DNA of 64,000 nt from UBA1926 sp002337215 (lineage in GTDB: Bacteria; Planctomycetota; Phycisphaerae; Phycisphaerales; UBA1924), in the NCBI GenBank assembly GCA_963973795.1, contig CAXBAF010000004.1, positions 111,220 to 175,219 on the forward strand. Reading direction: 5' to 3'. Shown here in pieces: positions 27,682-36,722 of the stretch. The stretch's first letter is position 1, and each line of letters starts with the position of its first letter. The position numbers and the translations under genes were made by a program. Below the pieces are notes generated by a model. The model was not told the DNA's origin and ran no database searches. It saw nothing but the letters and a program-made list of their open reading frames with translations.

Positions 27682-28366
27682 CGAGGCCCTCCGTCTTGAT
27701 CGTGCCCTGGACGACCCCGTCCCGGATCACAAAGACTTTCTCGCAGTGCGACGCCGCCGTCGGTTCGTGCGTCACCATGACCACGGTGATCTCCTGCTCG
27801 GCCGCCACGCGTCCAAGCAGTTTCCAGAGCCGATCGCTGTTCGCCGAATCGAGGTTTCCCGTGGGTTCGTCGGCGAGAAGCACCGGTGGGGAATACAGCA
27901 GCGACCTCGCAATCGCGACCCGCTGCTGCTCGCCCCCGCTCATCGCCTCGGGCCTGTGGTTCCCGCGGTCGGGCAGCCCCAGCAAGTCGAGCAGCTCGGC
28001 GCTCCGTGTCCGCAGCCAATCCCGGTCCTCTCCCGCGAGCATGCCGGGCAGTTCCACGTTCTCGCTGGCGGTCAGCGTCGGGATCAGATTGAACGATTGA
28101 AAGACGATCCCGAGCCCTTTTCGGCGGAACGTCGTCGCGTCCCGCTCGCTCATCGCGTGAATCGGGTTGCCGGCGATCTCGATCTCGCCCGCGTCGGGAC
28201 GGTCCAGCGCCGCGAGGAGATGGAGCAGCGTGCTCTTGCCGCTCCCGGATTGTCCCATGATCGCGTAGAACCCGGGGCGATCGATCTCAAGATCGACACC
28301 CCGCAGCGCGTGCACCCGTTCGGTCCCGAGCGTGTAGGTCTTTTCAACACCGCTGCAACGGATCAT
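27632..28366 (-). CDS. ABC transporter ATP-binding protein, MacB/LolD type
   Basis: This 244-residue ATPase should power the adjacent FtsX-type permease. Walker A is GQSGSGKS (38-45). The Q-loop lies in GIVFQSFNLIPTLT. The ABC signature is MSGGEQQR (141-148, with Met for the usual Leu), and Walker B is VLLADEPTGNLD. The H-loop is VMVTHEP. ATG 28366 begins the family-typical MIRCSGVEKTY. A longer frame to 28405 has no support. The 3' end overlaps the permease start by 50 bases in another frame, an unusually long overlap. Confidence 0.93.
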   Translation of the reverse strand: MIRCSGVEKTYTLGTERVHALRGVDLEIDRPGFYAIMGQSGSGKSTLLHLLAALDRPDAGEIEIAGNPIHAMSERDATTFRRKGLGIVFQSFNLIPTLTASENVELPGMLAGEDRDWLRTRSAELLDLLGLPDRGNHRPEAMSGGEQQRVAIARSLLYSPPVLLADEPTGNLDSANSDRLWKLLGRVAAEQEITVVMVTHEPTAASHCEKVFVIRDGVVQGTIKTEGLDAGGVAARYQQFVGAA

Positions 28367-28548
28367 CTGATGCGTACGCCATTTCCGGACGCACTGAGCG
28401 TCCACAGTCCTCAGGATGCGGATCCGTCGGATCGGCTAGCCCGCCCACATACCAGCGAGCAACCATGCCGTACGCGTGTTTGTTCGCGACGGACTATCGC
28501 TCGTTTCACCATGCCGGATCGTCGGCCCGCCTGAGCCGGATGCACCGC

Positions 28549-28971
28549 TCAGCCCGCGTGCTGGCTGGTGTAGGTCGCCGCGTCCATGAGGCTGTCCATG
28601 CCGCTCGGGTCGCTGACCTTGATTTTGACAAGCCAGCCCGCGCCATATGGATCCTCGTTCACGAGCCCCGGGTTCGCGTCCAGGTCGGCGTTCGCCTCGA
28701 TGACTTCGCCCGCGACACCGCTGTAGATGTCACTCGTCGTCTTCACGCTCTCGACCTCGCCCACGGCGTCCCCAGCGGCCAGTTCGGTCCCCGCGGGCTT
28801 CATCTCGACGAACGTCAGGTCCGTCAACTGGTCCACCGCGAAGGCCGTGATCCCCAGTGTCAGCACGTCCCCATCGAGCTTGTGCCACTCGTGCGATTCG
28901 GAGTATTTGCGATCATCGGGCGGTGTCGTCACGGCTGGCTCCTCAGGATTCGGTGTGCGCCGGGTCGCCAT
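28549..28971 (-). CDS. gcvH: glycine cleavage system H protein
   Basis: This 140-residue lipoyl carrier protein of the glycine cleavage complex has the lipoylation site VESVKTTSDIYSG, with Lys77 as the modified residue. The family pattern SESHEWHKLDGDVLTLGIT and the C-terminal NEDPYGAGWLVKI are intact. The first about 13 residues (MATRRTPNPEEPA) are extra. GTG 28932 (VTTPPDD) would start closer to the family norm. None of the other gcv genes is in the window, so gcvH is separated from gcvT and gcvP here. Confidence 0.93.
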   Translation of the reverse strand: MATRRTPNPEEPAVTTPPDDRKYSESHEWHKLDGDVLTLGITAFAVDQLTDLTFVEMKPAGTELAAGDAVGEVESVKTTSDIYSGVAGEVIEANADLDANPGLVNEDPYGAGWLVKIKVSDPSGMDSLMDAATYTSQHAG

Positions 28972-29079
28972 CGGGAATCACACCCGACCCGCCGGCGTTC
29001 CGATCCTACCCCCCAGCCTTTGTGTCCGTCGGGCCGTCCGGCTACCTGTCGGCACTTCGGGTGGGTACAGTGCGGTCCG

Positions 29080-29958
29080 ATGCTCATCACATGCGACGTC
29101 AGTTCTATCGCCGATCTCCTCAAGTCCAAGGGACGCGCCAAGCCGAAGCTCGGTCTCGACGACGTTCCGCAGTACATCCGCCAGGAACTCGGCCTGCACG
29201 GCATGAACCTGACGACGGATCTTCTCGCCGGCGCAGACCGCCCCAGGCTCGAACGCCTCCGCGATCGGGCCGACAAATCCGGCTGCGCGTGTCTCATGCT
29301 GAGAGATCCTGATCCTCAGCCGCTCGCCCACGAGAAGAAGGCCGATGCCGCCGCCGACCGCGTCCGCCGGGTCCTCCAGGCGGCCCACGCGTTGGGATGC
29401 AACGCCGCGGCGATCTCGATCGCCGCGAAAGACAACGAGAACGACCGCGAACACGTGATCGAGTCCATCCGCTCGGTGATGGACACAGCCGAGAAACTCG
29501 AGCTCAATCTGCTCATCAGCCCGACCGAAGGGCTCACGAGCAGGCCGGATGACCTCACCGAGCTCATCAAGAAAATCGGGGGGTTCCGAGTGGGGACGCT
29601 GCCTGATTTCGACGCCGCCGCGGCCGACGAGGACCCTGCGCTCTATCTCCGCCGCCTCACGCCCTATGCCTCGGTCATCAACGCCTCGCTCCACGAGTTC
29701 GAGGACGCCGAGCCATCCGACGAGATGGATGACGACGCACCGGGCTCGCTCGAAGACCTCGCCAACATGTTGATGGACACCGACGCGCCGACGCACACGA
29801 CCTTCGACATCGTTCCGATGCTGGGCGCGATCAAGGCCGTCGGCTTCGAGGGCACCCTCGCCATCGCCTACAAGGGCTCCGAAGAGGGAACCCTCGGTGT
29901 CTTGAAGGCCCGCGACGCGATCGAGGCCGCTTTCGAAACGCTCGCCGCCGACGCCTGA
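29080..29958 (+). CDS. sugar phosphate isomerase/epimerase-like TIM-barrel protein
   Basis: This 292-residue protein starts at ATG 29080. Alternating strand-helix blocks such as ALGCNAAAISIAAKD, KLELNLLISPTEGL and GGFRVGTLPDFD followed by GFEGTLAIAYKGSE fit the AP-endonuclease-2-like TIM barrel of sugar isomerases/epimerases. Metal-ligand residues cannot be assigned with certainty. A low-complexity Asp/Glu stretch (EFEDAEPSDEMDDDAPGS) interrupts the last third. The frame continues far upstream but over shadow sequence. It is divergent from gcvH and followed by cmk. Substrate unknown. Confidence 0.78.
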   Translation: MLITCDVSSIADLLKSKGRAKPKLGLDDVPQYIRQELGLHGMNLTTDLLAGADRPRLERLRDRADKSGCACLMLRDPDPQPLAHEKKADAAADRVRRVLQAAHALGCNAAAISIAAKDNENDREHVIESIRSVMDTAEKLELNLLISPTEGLTSRPDDLTELIKKIGGFRVGTLPDFDAAAADEDPALYLRRLTPYASVINASLHEFEDAEPSDEMDDDAPGSLEDLANMLMDTDAPTHTTFDIVPMLGAIKAVGFEGTLAIAYKGSEEGTLGVLKARDAIEAAFETLAADA

Positions 29959-30082
29959 CCCGACGCGCCCGCGATACCGAGCGGCGGGCTCGCCCCTCCA
30001 TCGACGCGGTTCCATCGGCTGTCAAATTCCGCTATCCTGCCGGCGTCGCTCGCTCCCATTCGCGGCGCGGAAGGATCTCGGC

Positions 30083-30883
30083 GTGAACCCATCCGGCTCA
30101 ACCGTGCAAACGCTCGTCGAATTCGGTTGTGCCGTCGATCGCGCCGCGCATATCGTCTCGGCAATCGTGAATCCCGACACACAGATCATCATCACCATCG
30201 ACGGCCCCGCCGGCACCGGGAAATCCACCGTGGCGCGCATGCTCGCGGCCAAGATCGGGCTCGATTTTCTCGACACCGGCGCGATGTACCGGGCCGCAAC
30301 CGCGATCGTCATCGATCACGGCCTTGTCGATGAACTCGAATCCGATTCATTCGGCAGGATCCTTGAGAAGATCGTCGATGCCGACCTCCATTTCGACTGG
30401 CAAACCGACCCGCCCGCGATTCTCGCCTGGCTCAAGCCGCTGAACGACCGCATCCGCCAGCCCGATGTCACCAAGCTCGTCTCCAGGATCGCGACGATCG
30501 GCACGCTCCGTAAGCACATGGTCCAGAAGCAGCGGATCATCGGCCACCAGCACCCCAGGCTGGTCACCGAAGGCAGGGACCAGGGGTCCGTTGCCTTCCC
30601 CCACGCCGCCGTGAAGTTCTTCCTCGATGCCGATCCCGCCGTGCGAGCAAGCCGGCGCGCCGCACAGCTACGCGAAGCTGGTCACGATATCAACGACGCG
30701 GAACTGCTCGCCTCGATCATCGAGCGCGACCGGATCGACTCGACCCGTGCCGATGGACCGCTTGTTTGCCCCGATGACGCGATCCGGGTCGATACCAGTG
30801 AGCTCGATATCGAGGGCGTCGTCGAGACTCTCGCCGCCCACGCGGCCGACGTGCTCGAAGCCATCGATTCCTCCGCCGACTGA
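30083..30883 (+). CDS. cmk: cytidylate kinase
   Basis: This 266-residue CMP/dCMP kinase has a P-loop GPAGTGKST (41-49). The nucleotide-binding motif LDFLDTGAMYRA is present, as are LVTEGRDQGSVAFP and the lid VRASRRAAQL. The substrate segment after the P-loop is normal. GTG 30083 was chosen because AAGGA lies about 8 bases upstream. It gives a 33-residue N-terminal extension over the usual family start, and GTG 30168 would remove most of it. The enzyme is essential in pyrimidine nucleotide supply. It is followed by plsC about 45 bases downstream. Confidence 0.92.
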   Translation: MNPSGSTVQTLVEFGCAVDRAAHIVSAIVNPDTQIIITIDGPAGTGKSTVARMLAAKIGLDFLDTGAMYRAATAIVIDHGLVDELESDSFGRILEKIVDADLHFDWQTDPPAILAWLKPLNDRIRQPDVTKLVSRIATIGTLRKHMVQKQRIIGHQHPRLVTEGRDQGSVAFPHAAVKFFLDADPAVRASRRAAQLREAGHDINDAELLASIIERDRIDSTRADGPLVCPDDAIRVDTSELDIEGVVETLAAHAADVLEAIDSSAD

Positions 30884-30928
30884 TTCTCGAACCGATCGCG
30901 GCCTGATCTCGGGAACTATCCTCGCCCC

Positions 30929-31693
30929 ATGCTCAGCCGATACCGTGCCCGTCATCCAGGCGCCAAGCTCCCGAAGATGCTCCTCTTCGAGTTCTGCCAT
31001 TTCCTCTCAATCACGTTCATCAAGATCTGCTACCGCCCGTTCCACAAGGGCGTCGAGAAGGTCCCGGCTCGAGGCGCGTTCCTGATCGTCTCCAACCACC
31101 AGTCGTTCTTCGATCCGCCCCTCGTCGGCGGGCTCATCACGACCCGCCACACCGACTTCATCGCCAGGGCAGGCCTCTTCAAGTTCAAACCCTTCGGCTG
31201 GCTCATCGCCGCGCTCAACTCGATCCCTGTGGCGGGAGACGGCAACGACACCGCCGCGATGAAGGAAGCCCTCCGCAGGCTCGCGTTGGGCCGATGCGTT
31301 ATCCTGTTTCCCGAGGGCAGCCGAACGCCGGATGGTGCGATGCGCCCGTTCAAACGCGGCATCGCCCTGCTCGTCAAGCGGGCCAAGTGCCCCGTCATGC
31401 CCGCCGCGATCGAAGGCGTCTACGACGCATGGCCACGCAGGAACGCCAGGCCATACTTTTTCGGAAAGCGCATCGCCGTCATGTACGGCGACCCGATCCC
31501 GCACGACGATCTGATGAAGGACGGCCCCGACGCGGCCCTCCGCCGGCTCGAAGTCGAGATCGACCGCATGCGACTCATGCTGCGCGCACGACTCCGCGAG
31601 CGGACCGGAGGCACTCTCCCCGCGCCGGGCCCGGGCGATGAGCCGTATGACCCGGACGCAGCCGCGGTCGACCCGCCCGCCGACGAGAACTGA
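30929..31693 (+). CDS. plsC: 1-acyl-sn-glycerol-3-phosphate acyltransferase
   Basis: This 254-residue membrane-associated acyltransferase adds the second acyl chain in phosphatidic acid synthesis. Motif I is NHQSFFD (56-62, with the catalytic His-Asp pair), and motif III is FPEGSR (127-132). PVMPAAIEGV is motif IV. The N-terminal hydrophobic segment CHFLSITFIKICY anchors it. The C-terminus is a Pro/Asp-rich tail. The order cmk-plsC recurs in several bacteria (general knowledge), and the 45-base gap suggests co-transcription. Confidence 0.92.
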   Translation: MLSRYRARHPGAKLPKMLLFEFCHFLSITFIKICYRPFHKGVEKVPARGAFLIVSNHQSFFDPPLVGGLITTRHTDFIARAGLFKFKPFGWLIAALNSIPVAGDGNDTAAMKEALRRLALGRCVILFPEGSRTPDGAMRPFKRGIALLVKRAKCPVMPAAIEGVYDAWPRRNARPYFFGKRIAVMYGDPIPHDDLMKDGPDAALRRLEVEIDRMRLMLRARLRERTGGTLPAPGPGDEPYDPDAAAVDPPADEN

Positions 31694-31717
31694 TCGTTCT
31701 GGCAAGGTCGCGCGGAT

Positions 31718-32560
31718 TCAGGCCGTGTCGATCCGGACGTTCCGCAGCGCCGCCAGCCGTTTCTCCGTCGGCGGGTGCGTCGCGAACAGCTTGCTCAGGG
31801 TGTCGCCCCCGAACGGCTCGATGATGAACATGTTGTGCAGCGCCGAGTTGGTCCCCCGCATTGGGATCCGCCGGTTCGCGTTCTCAAGCGTCGCCAGCGC
31901 GCTCATCAGCCCGGTGGGCGATCCCGCGATCCGGGCACCCTCCGCGTCGGCCGCGAATTCCCGGCTCCGGCTGATCGCGGCTTTCAACACCGCCGCGCCG
32001 ACCGCCCCCAGGATCACCACAACGATCGTCGCCAGCGGGTTCCGCCCCCGCGCCCCGCCAAAGAACAAGCCCCATTGCGCCAGGAACGCAAGCACGCCCG
32101 CCATGACGCCCGCCATCGTCGAGATCAGCGTGTCCCGGTGTTTGATGTGCGCCAGTTCGTGCGCGATCACACCCTCGAGTTCGTGCGGCTGCATCAGATC
32201 GACGGCACCCTGCGTCATCGCCACCGCGCTGCGCTTGGGGCTCCGGCCCGTCGCGAACGCGTTGGGTGCCGAGTGGGGGGTCAGATACACCCGGGGCATC
32301 GGCAGATCCGCCCGCCGACGCAGACGATCGACCATCGCGTACAGATCGCCCCCGTTCTCCGCGGTGACCTCCCTGCCGCGCATCGATCTGATCGCGATCG
32401 TGTCGCTGAAGAAAAACGCGACGAGGTTCATCCCGCCGCCGAAGAGCAGCGCGGGGATCAGGAACCCCTCGCCGAACATCCCGCCGACCGCGACGAACAG
32501 GCCCATCATCGCGCCCATCAGGATCGCCGTCTTGCCAAAATTGAACAGGTCGCGCCCCAT
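31718..32560 (-). CDS. htpX: HtpX-like membrane zinc metalloprotease
   Basis: This 280-residue M48 protease is involved in inner-membrane protein quality control. The zinc motif HELAH is at 134-138, and the third ligand is in SRSREFAADAEGA. Two N-terminal helices (about 10-50) and two after the active site are visible. The family signatures VYLTPHSAPNAFATGR and THPPTEKRLAAL are present. ATG 32560 matches the usual family N-terminus (MGRDLFNFGKTAIL). The frame to 32632 is not needed. Convergent with plsC. Confidence 0.94.
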   Translation of the reverse strand: MGRDLFNFGKTAILMGAMMGLFVAVGGMFGEGFLIPALLFGGGMNLVAFFFSDTIAIRSMRGREVTAENGGDLYAMVDRLRRRADLPMPRVYLTPHSAPNAFATGRSPKRSAVAMTQGAVDLMQPHELEGVIAHELAHIKHRDTLISTMAGVMAGVLAFLAQWGLFFGGARGRNPLATIVVVILGAVGAAVLKAAISRSREFAADAEGARIAGSPTGLMSALATLENANRRIPMRGTNSALHNMFIIEPFGGDTLSKLFATHPPTEKRLAALRNVRIDTA

Positions 32561-32691
32561 CGGATCCTTCCATTGCAAGCGAGTCCGGCGTCTCGACCGT
32601 GCGAGTTCGTGCGCACAAACGCGGCCAGGCATCGGAGTATTCGTAACGCCGCTCGCCGCGTTTCAGTTCGTCAGCACCCGGGCCGCCGGGA

Positions 32692-33501
32692 TCAGAAGAA
32701 CCCCGCGAGCTTGAAACTCGCGGCCGCCAGCACGACCGCGATCGCGATCCGCAGGGCCGGCAGTTTCAGTCGGTGCGTCAGACCCGCACCGATCGTCGCC
32801 CCGACCATCGCCCCGGCCGCCATCGGGGCCGCGAGAATGAGCGCTTCACCCCAGTCCTGCCCGTGTTCGCGGAGCGTCATGAGCTTTACGATTGCTCCGG
32901 CCGGCGCCGTGATCTGCATGACCCATGCGCTCGCCGCAACCGCCTTGCGGACCGGGATTTTTCCTCCCACGATCATCAGCGGGACCATGACGATCCCGCC
33001 CCCGATGCCCAGGAGGCCCGCGAGCACGCCGGTGCCGCCGCCGATCGAGCCGATCACGGGCCACCCCGTGCGCATGTGGTTGTCCGGCGGTTCGGGGAGT
33101 TTGCGGATCGTCGTTACGATCGCATACGCGCAGTAGAGCCACAGGAATCCCACGAGCGCGAGCTTGAGCGTTGACCCTTCCATCACGTTGGAGAGGAGCA
33201 CGCCCGCGAGGATCCCGAGGAACATCGGCGGGCACAGACGCCGAGTCAGCCTCGGATCAATCGCCCCCGCCTTGCGGTGCTTGCGCGTCGAGAAGATCGC
33301 GACCACCGAGTTCACCGCCATCGCGGCGGCCATGTAGAGGTGGTGCTCGGCGTTCGATTCGTCGGAGTATCCGAGAAAATACCCTAATGCGGGGATCATG
33401 ATGATCGACCCACCGATGCCCGCGAGCCCGCCGACCGCGCCCGCGGCGAGCCCGATAATCAGGGTCATGAACGCGATAGAAACGAGAGATCCATCCAGCA
33501 A
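32692..33501 (-). CDS. TauE/SafE-family sulfite exporter-like permease
   Basis: This 269-residue integral membrane protein has about eight helices. The repeated GxxGGGxGxG-like motifs of the TauE/SafE family are GAVGGLAGIGGSIIMIPAL in the first half and GVLAGLLGIGGGIVMVPLM in the second. The family exports sulfite, sulfoacetate or related anions. The substrate here is not defined. It lies upstream of htpX on the same strand. A 256-base intergenic region separates it from the divergent 3D-domain gene. Confidence 0.88.
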   Translation of the reverse strand: MLDGSLVSIAFMTLIIGLAAGAVGGLAGIGGSIIMIPALGYFLGYSDESNAEHHLYMAAAMAVNSVVAIFSTRKHRKAGAIDPRLTRRLCPPMFLGILAGVLLSNVMEGSTLKLALVGFLWLYCAYAIVTTIRKLPEPPDNHMRTGWPVIGSIGGGTGVLAGLLGIGGGIVMVPLMIVGGKIPVRKAVAASAWVMQITAPAGAIVKLMTLREHGQDWGEALILAAPMAAGAMVGATIGAGLTHRLKLPALRIAIAVVLAAASFKLAGFF

Positions 33502-33757
33502 GGGCCCACCCGATCATGCAAGAACCAGATAAAACACCGAACCTTGCCCGATCCGGTGGCACATCCTAACGCCCTGCAGGCCCGGCATATCCGTCACAAC
33601 ACGCTCGGAGGGGAGAAAGATCTCGCGCTTCGGGGGATTGATACACCGATTGCGAATATTGTTTTCGGTAACCCGAGCGATCCGTTCTGGCTTTTCGGCG
33701 TGGTGGGACACCCGGCTTGCACGACCAGAACGGGCCCGGGCCGTGCGGGGAGGCACG

Positions 33758-34438
33758 GTGCACATTCAAAGAACGACACATATCCCGGCCGGGACTCGAT
33801 ACGCCCGCATCGCGCTGCACTCGATCGCTGCGCTCGGCGTGCTCGGGCTGACCGCATGGTCGGCGATCCTGGTCAAGGAGTCGACTGTGCGCACCCCGCT
33901 GGTCCAGGCCGAGCCTGTATCGGCCCGCACGACCGTCACGCCGGTCTCGGCGCACACGGTTATGGCACCAACGGCCGTTGAGCGCGTGTCGTCCTCGTTG
34001 GAAGTTTCCGATCATTCGATCGAGAACCAGATCGAGGAGATCCTCACCAGCTTTGAGCCAGTCGAGGACGAGACAGTCCGCTGGTTCGATGGCCGGCGGG
34101 TCGTGCCTGTTCGCACGGTCTGGATGAAGGTCACCGCCTACTCGCCCGATGCCCGCTCCTGCGGCAAGTGGGCCGACGGGCAAACCGCCACGATGCACTC
34201 GGTCTGGACCAACGCGATGCGTCTGGTTGCCGCCGATACCCGGATCCTGCCCTACGGCTCAATCATCACCGTGCCAGGCTACGCCGATAGCGAGATCGTC
34301 CCCGTGCTCGATTGCGGCGGCGCGATCAAGGGCAACCGCCTCGACGTGCTCTTCCCGACCCACGAGATCGCCCGCCGGTGGGGCGTCCGCGATCTGGCGA
34401 TCACGGTATGGGCCTACGAAGACGAACTCGAGGGTTGA
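33758..34438 (+). CDS. 3D (Asp-Asp-Asp) domain protein, cell-wall-associated
   Basis: This 226-residue protein starts at GTG 33758, preferred because GGGAGG stands at good spacing. TTG 33638 would add 40 residues. One N-terminal membrane helix (about 18-39) is followed by a linker and a C-terminal 3D domain. Signature pieces are MKVTAYSPDARSCG, VAADTRILPYGS and GGAIKGNRLDVLFP; the three acidic residues are Asp160, 185 and 196. The domain is related to MltA/YocH lytic transglycosylase catalytic cores. A role in peptidoglycan cleavage or binding is inferred, which is notable because planctomycete cell walls are unusual. Confidence 0.85.
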   Translation: MHIQRTTHIPAGTRYARIALHSIAALGVLGLTAWSAILVKESTVRTPLVQAEPVSARTTVTPVSAHTVMAPTAVERVSSSLEVSDHSIENQIEEILTSFEPVEDETVRWFDGRRVVPVRTVWMKVTAYSPDARSCGKWADGQTATMHSVWTNAMRLVAADTRILPYGSIITVPGYADSEIVPVLDCGGAIKGNRLDVLFPTHEIARRWGVRDLAITVWAYEDELEG

Positions 34439-34465
34439 ACGAATCTCGACCGAGAACGAAATGAC

Positions 34466-35398
34466 CTACCGGTCTGTCGGCGGCGGCGTTGTCTTCGCAC
34501 GCGATCGCAGTTCCGCGAACTCCGCGAACTTGAGCCCCACAATGTCCACGGTGTAGCCGAACCCCGCATAGGGACCCAGAAACGGCGGGTAGTCGAACGC
34601 ACCCTGCGTCTCTCTGGTGGGCTGGTGCAGGCACGCGGCCGCGACCTTCACGCGCATCTCGGCGAATAGGACCTCACCCGGCTCCAGCCGTTCCGGGAAC
34701 CGGCCGTCAAGCCGACGGGGAATGTCGATCATCGTCGCCCGGCTCTTGGGCATCAGCGTTACCGGGTCGAGCACCGTCGCGAGCATGCGACGGGGTGCTT
34801 TTCGCTCCACGCCTTCGGCCGGCGTCACTTTCTCATCCCGCACGATCCCGTCGATCCTCACCAGCCACGCCGTGGGGCCCTCGTACTCGTCCGCTGCCGA
34901 CGCGATCCAGTCCGCAACGGCCTCGGGTTCCGGGAGCCCGCCCGCCGAAGGATCGCTTGCAAAGGTCTCGCGGTAGTCGAGCAGCAGGGCGACGAACAGC
35001 GCGTCGGGTGAATCGAGCGGGTCCTGGCTCAGCGCCGAGATCGGCACCGAATCGGGTGGGCCGTCCGCAAGTTGATCTTGCATCTGCCCGGGCGTCCGAT
35101 TCTCCTGAGTCGTCCCCGGGGCTGCGGACGGTGGGTGGGTAGTCGAGTCCGGCGATCCTTCGATCATCGCCCGGCGCAGCTGCTCGACTTCGATCCGCAG
35201 GCGGTCGCGTTCGGACGAAAGCGTCGCGAGCCGGGCCCTCAACGATTCGAGCTCGTCCTCGAGGGTCGCGATTTGCTGCCGCATCGCCGCGGGGGAATCC
35301 GGCTGCGCCGACCCCGACTGGCACCAGCCGGCGATCGCGACAATCGCGACCGATGCGAGCATCGTGAGTCGTCCCGGTGAGTTCCGATCCGTGAACAT
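34466..35398 (-). CDS. hypothetical secreted coiled-coil protein
   Basis: This 310-residue protein starts at ATG 35398, with GAAGGAG at proper spacing. It has a signal peptide (about residues 1-31), then a coiled coil over about 38-79 (QQIATLEDELESLRARLATL), a Pro/Ser linker, and a C-terminal globular domain with no recognised family. It ends FGYTVDIVGLKFAEFAEL followed by a basic tail. It is convergent with the 3D-domain gene and divergent from the DUF58 gene. Function unknown. Confidence 0.78.
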   Translation of the reverse strand: MFTDRNSPGRLTMLASVAIVAIAGWCQSGSAQPDSPAAMRQQIATLEDELESLRARLATLSSERDRLRIEVEQLRRAMIEGSPDSTTHPPSAAPGTTQENRTPGQMQDQLADGPPDSVPISALSQDPLDSPDALFVALLLDYRETFASDPSAGGLPEPEAVADWIASAADEYEGPTAWLVRIDGIVRDEKVTPAEGVERKAPRRMLATVLDPVTLMPKSRATMIDIPRRLDGRFPERLEPGEVLFAEMRVKVAAACLHQPTRETQGAFDYPPFLGPYAGFGYTVDIVGLKFAEFAELRSRAKTTPPPTDR

Positions 35399-35547
35399 CG
35401 CCAACGCTCCTTCTGGGTTCGGCCAGCCCGCGTTGATCGCTCGGGCACGGCCTCCGAAAAAGCGTACCCTGTCAGGCAGAGAACGGCTGCGGTTGGTCGC
35501 CGGATATCGACGCACCGGGCCGCGGGCCGAGTCGAAGAACCTGCCAT

Positions 35548-36540
35548 ATGCGAATCACCCAATCATCCGACCAACCCGCGACGCTCGACGATCTGCTGCC
35601 GGCATCGCTCGCAGCCCGTCTCGATCGGCTCGACATGATGAGCCGGAAAGTCTTTGCCGGCAAGATGCCCGGCGAGCGACGATCCAAACGACGGGGGCAA
35701 TCCGTCGAATTCGACGACTATCGCGAGTACTCGCCTGGCGACGATCTCCGGCACATCGACTGGAGTATCTTCGCCCGCCTCGACCGCTTCTTCGTCAAGC
35801 TATTCCGGGAAGACGAGGATCTTATCGTGCACGTCGTCCTCGACGACAGCCCGTCCATGCACGGCGGCGCGATCGCCGCGGGCGGGAAGGCAGGCCAGAA
35901 GCCCGCGCCGACCAAGGCCGTCTACGCCCGCCGGCTCGCGATGGCGATCGGGTACATCGGGCTCGTCAACCAGAACCGGGTCGTCATCGAACGGTTCGGC
36001 GCGGGTCCGGCCCGCAAACTCGCCCCGATGCGGGGACGGCGGAGCCTCGAACGGCTGACCTCGTTCCTGCTCGAGCAGCCCGAGCCGACGCCACGCAGCA
36101 CGAGACCCGAACCGTTCGGCGACGCGATGAGCCGAGTTGCGCGCAGCAGGGCGGGGCACGGCGTGCTCGTGCTGCTCAGCGATTTTCTGTTCCCCGAGGG
36201 CGTCGAGCGTGGGCTCCGGTATCTCGGCGCGGCCGGGGCGGAGGGATTCGATGTGACATGCATGCAGGTCCTCGCACCGGGCGAACTCGACCCGACGCTC
36301 GAGATGGCATCAGGGCTCCGGGGTGACATCCGCCTGACCGACATCGAGACGGGCCGGGCGAGCGAGATCACGATCTCGGCAGGCCTGATCGAGCAGTACG
36401 GCAAGCGGCTCGACGCGCACATCGCGGCGATCGCGGAAGCGTGCAGGGTCCGCGGTATGCGGCATCTGCTGCTGGATACCAGCATCCCGGTCGATCAGGT
36501 TGTGCTCGACTCGCTGCGCCGCCGTCGGATCGTGGGCTGA
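35548..36540 (+). CDS. DUF58 domain protein (vWA-like)
   Basis: This is a 330-residue soluble protein of the DUF58 family. The landmark EFDDYREYSPGDDLRHIDW is followed by ARLDRFFVKLFREDEDL and a MIDAS-like DDSPSMHG near residue 99. LVLLSDFLFPEGVERGL fits the vWA-like fold. Such genes normally sit beside a MoxR-type AAA ATPase, forming chaperone-like pairs. Here neither neighbour is a MoxR, so the partner must be elsewhere or lost. No membrane segment is present. Start at ATG 35548. Confidence 0.88.
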   Translation: MRITQSSDQPATLDDLLPASLAARLDRLDMMSRKVFAGKMPGERRSKRRGQSVEFDDYREYSPGDDLRHIDWSIFARLDRFFVKLFREDEDLIVHVVLDDSPSMHGGAIAAGGKAGQKPAPTKAVYARRLAMAIGYIGLVNQNRVVIERFGAGPARKLAPMRGRRSLERLTSFLLEQPEPTPRSTRPEPFGDAMSRVARSRAGHGVLVLLSDFLFPEGVERGLRYLGAAGAEGFDVTCMQVLAPGELDPTLEMASGLRGDIRLTDIETGRASEITISAGLIEQYGKRLDAHIAAIAEACRVRGMRHLLLDTSIPVDQVVLDSLRRRRIVG

Positions 36541-36722
36541 CGCAACGATTCCTCGGCCTAGGCTCCGGTCTCTCGGCGCGATTCGATCTCGGAAGTTCTC
36601 TGTTCACAGAAGGCGTTCTCAGACGACGAACTCAGAAAACGGCGCAGAGATGCCGAAAAATACACAGTGCCGACCGGACGCTGTCGGCCCCGAGTCACTT
36701 CGCACATTGAAACGGATCCACT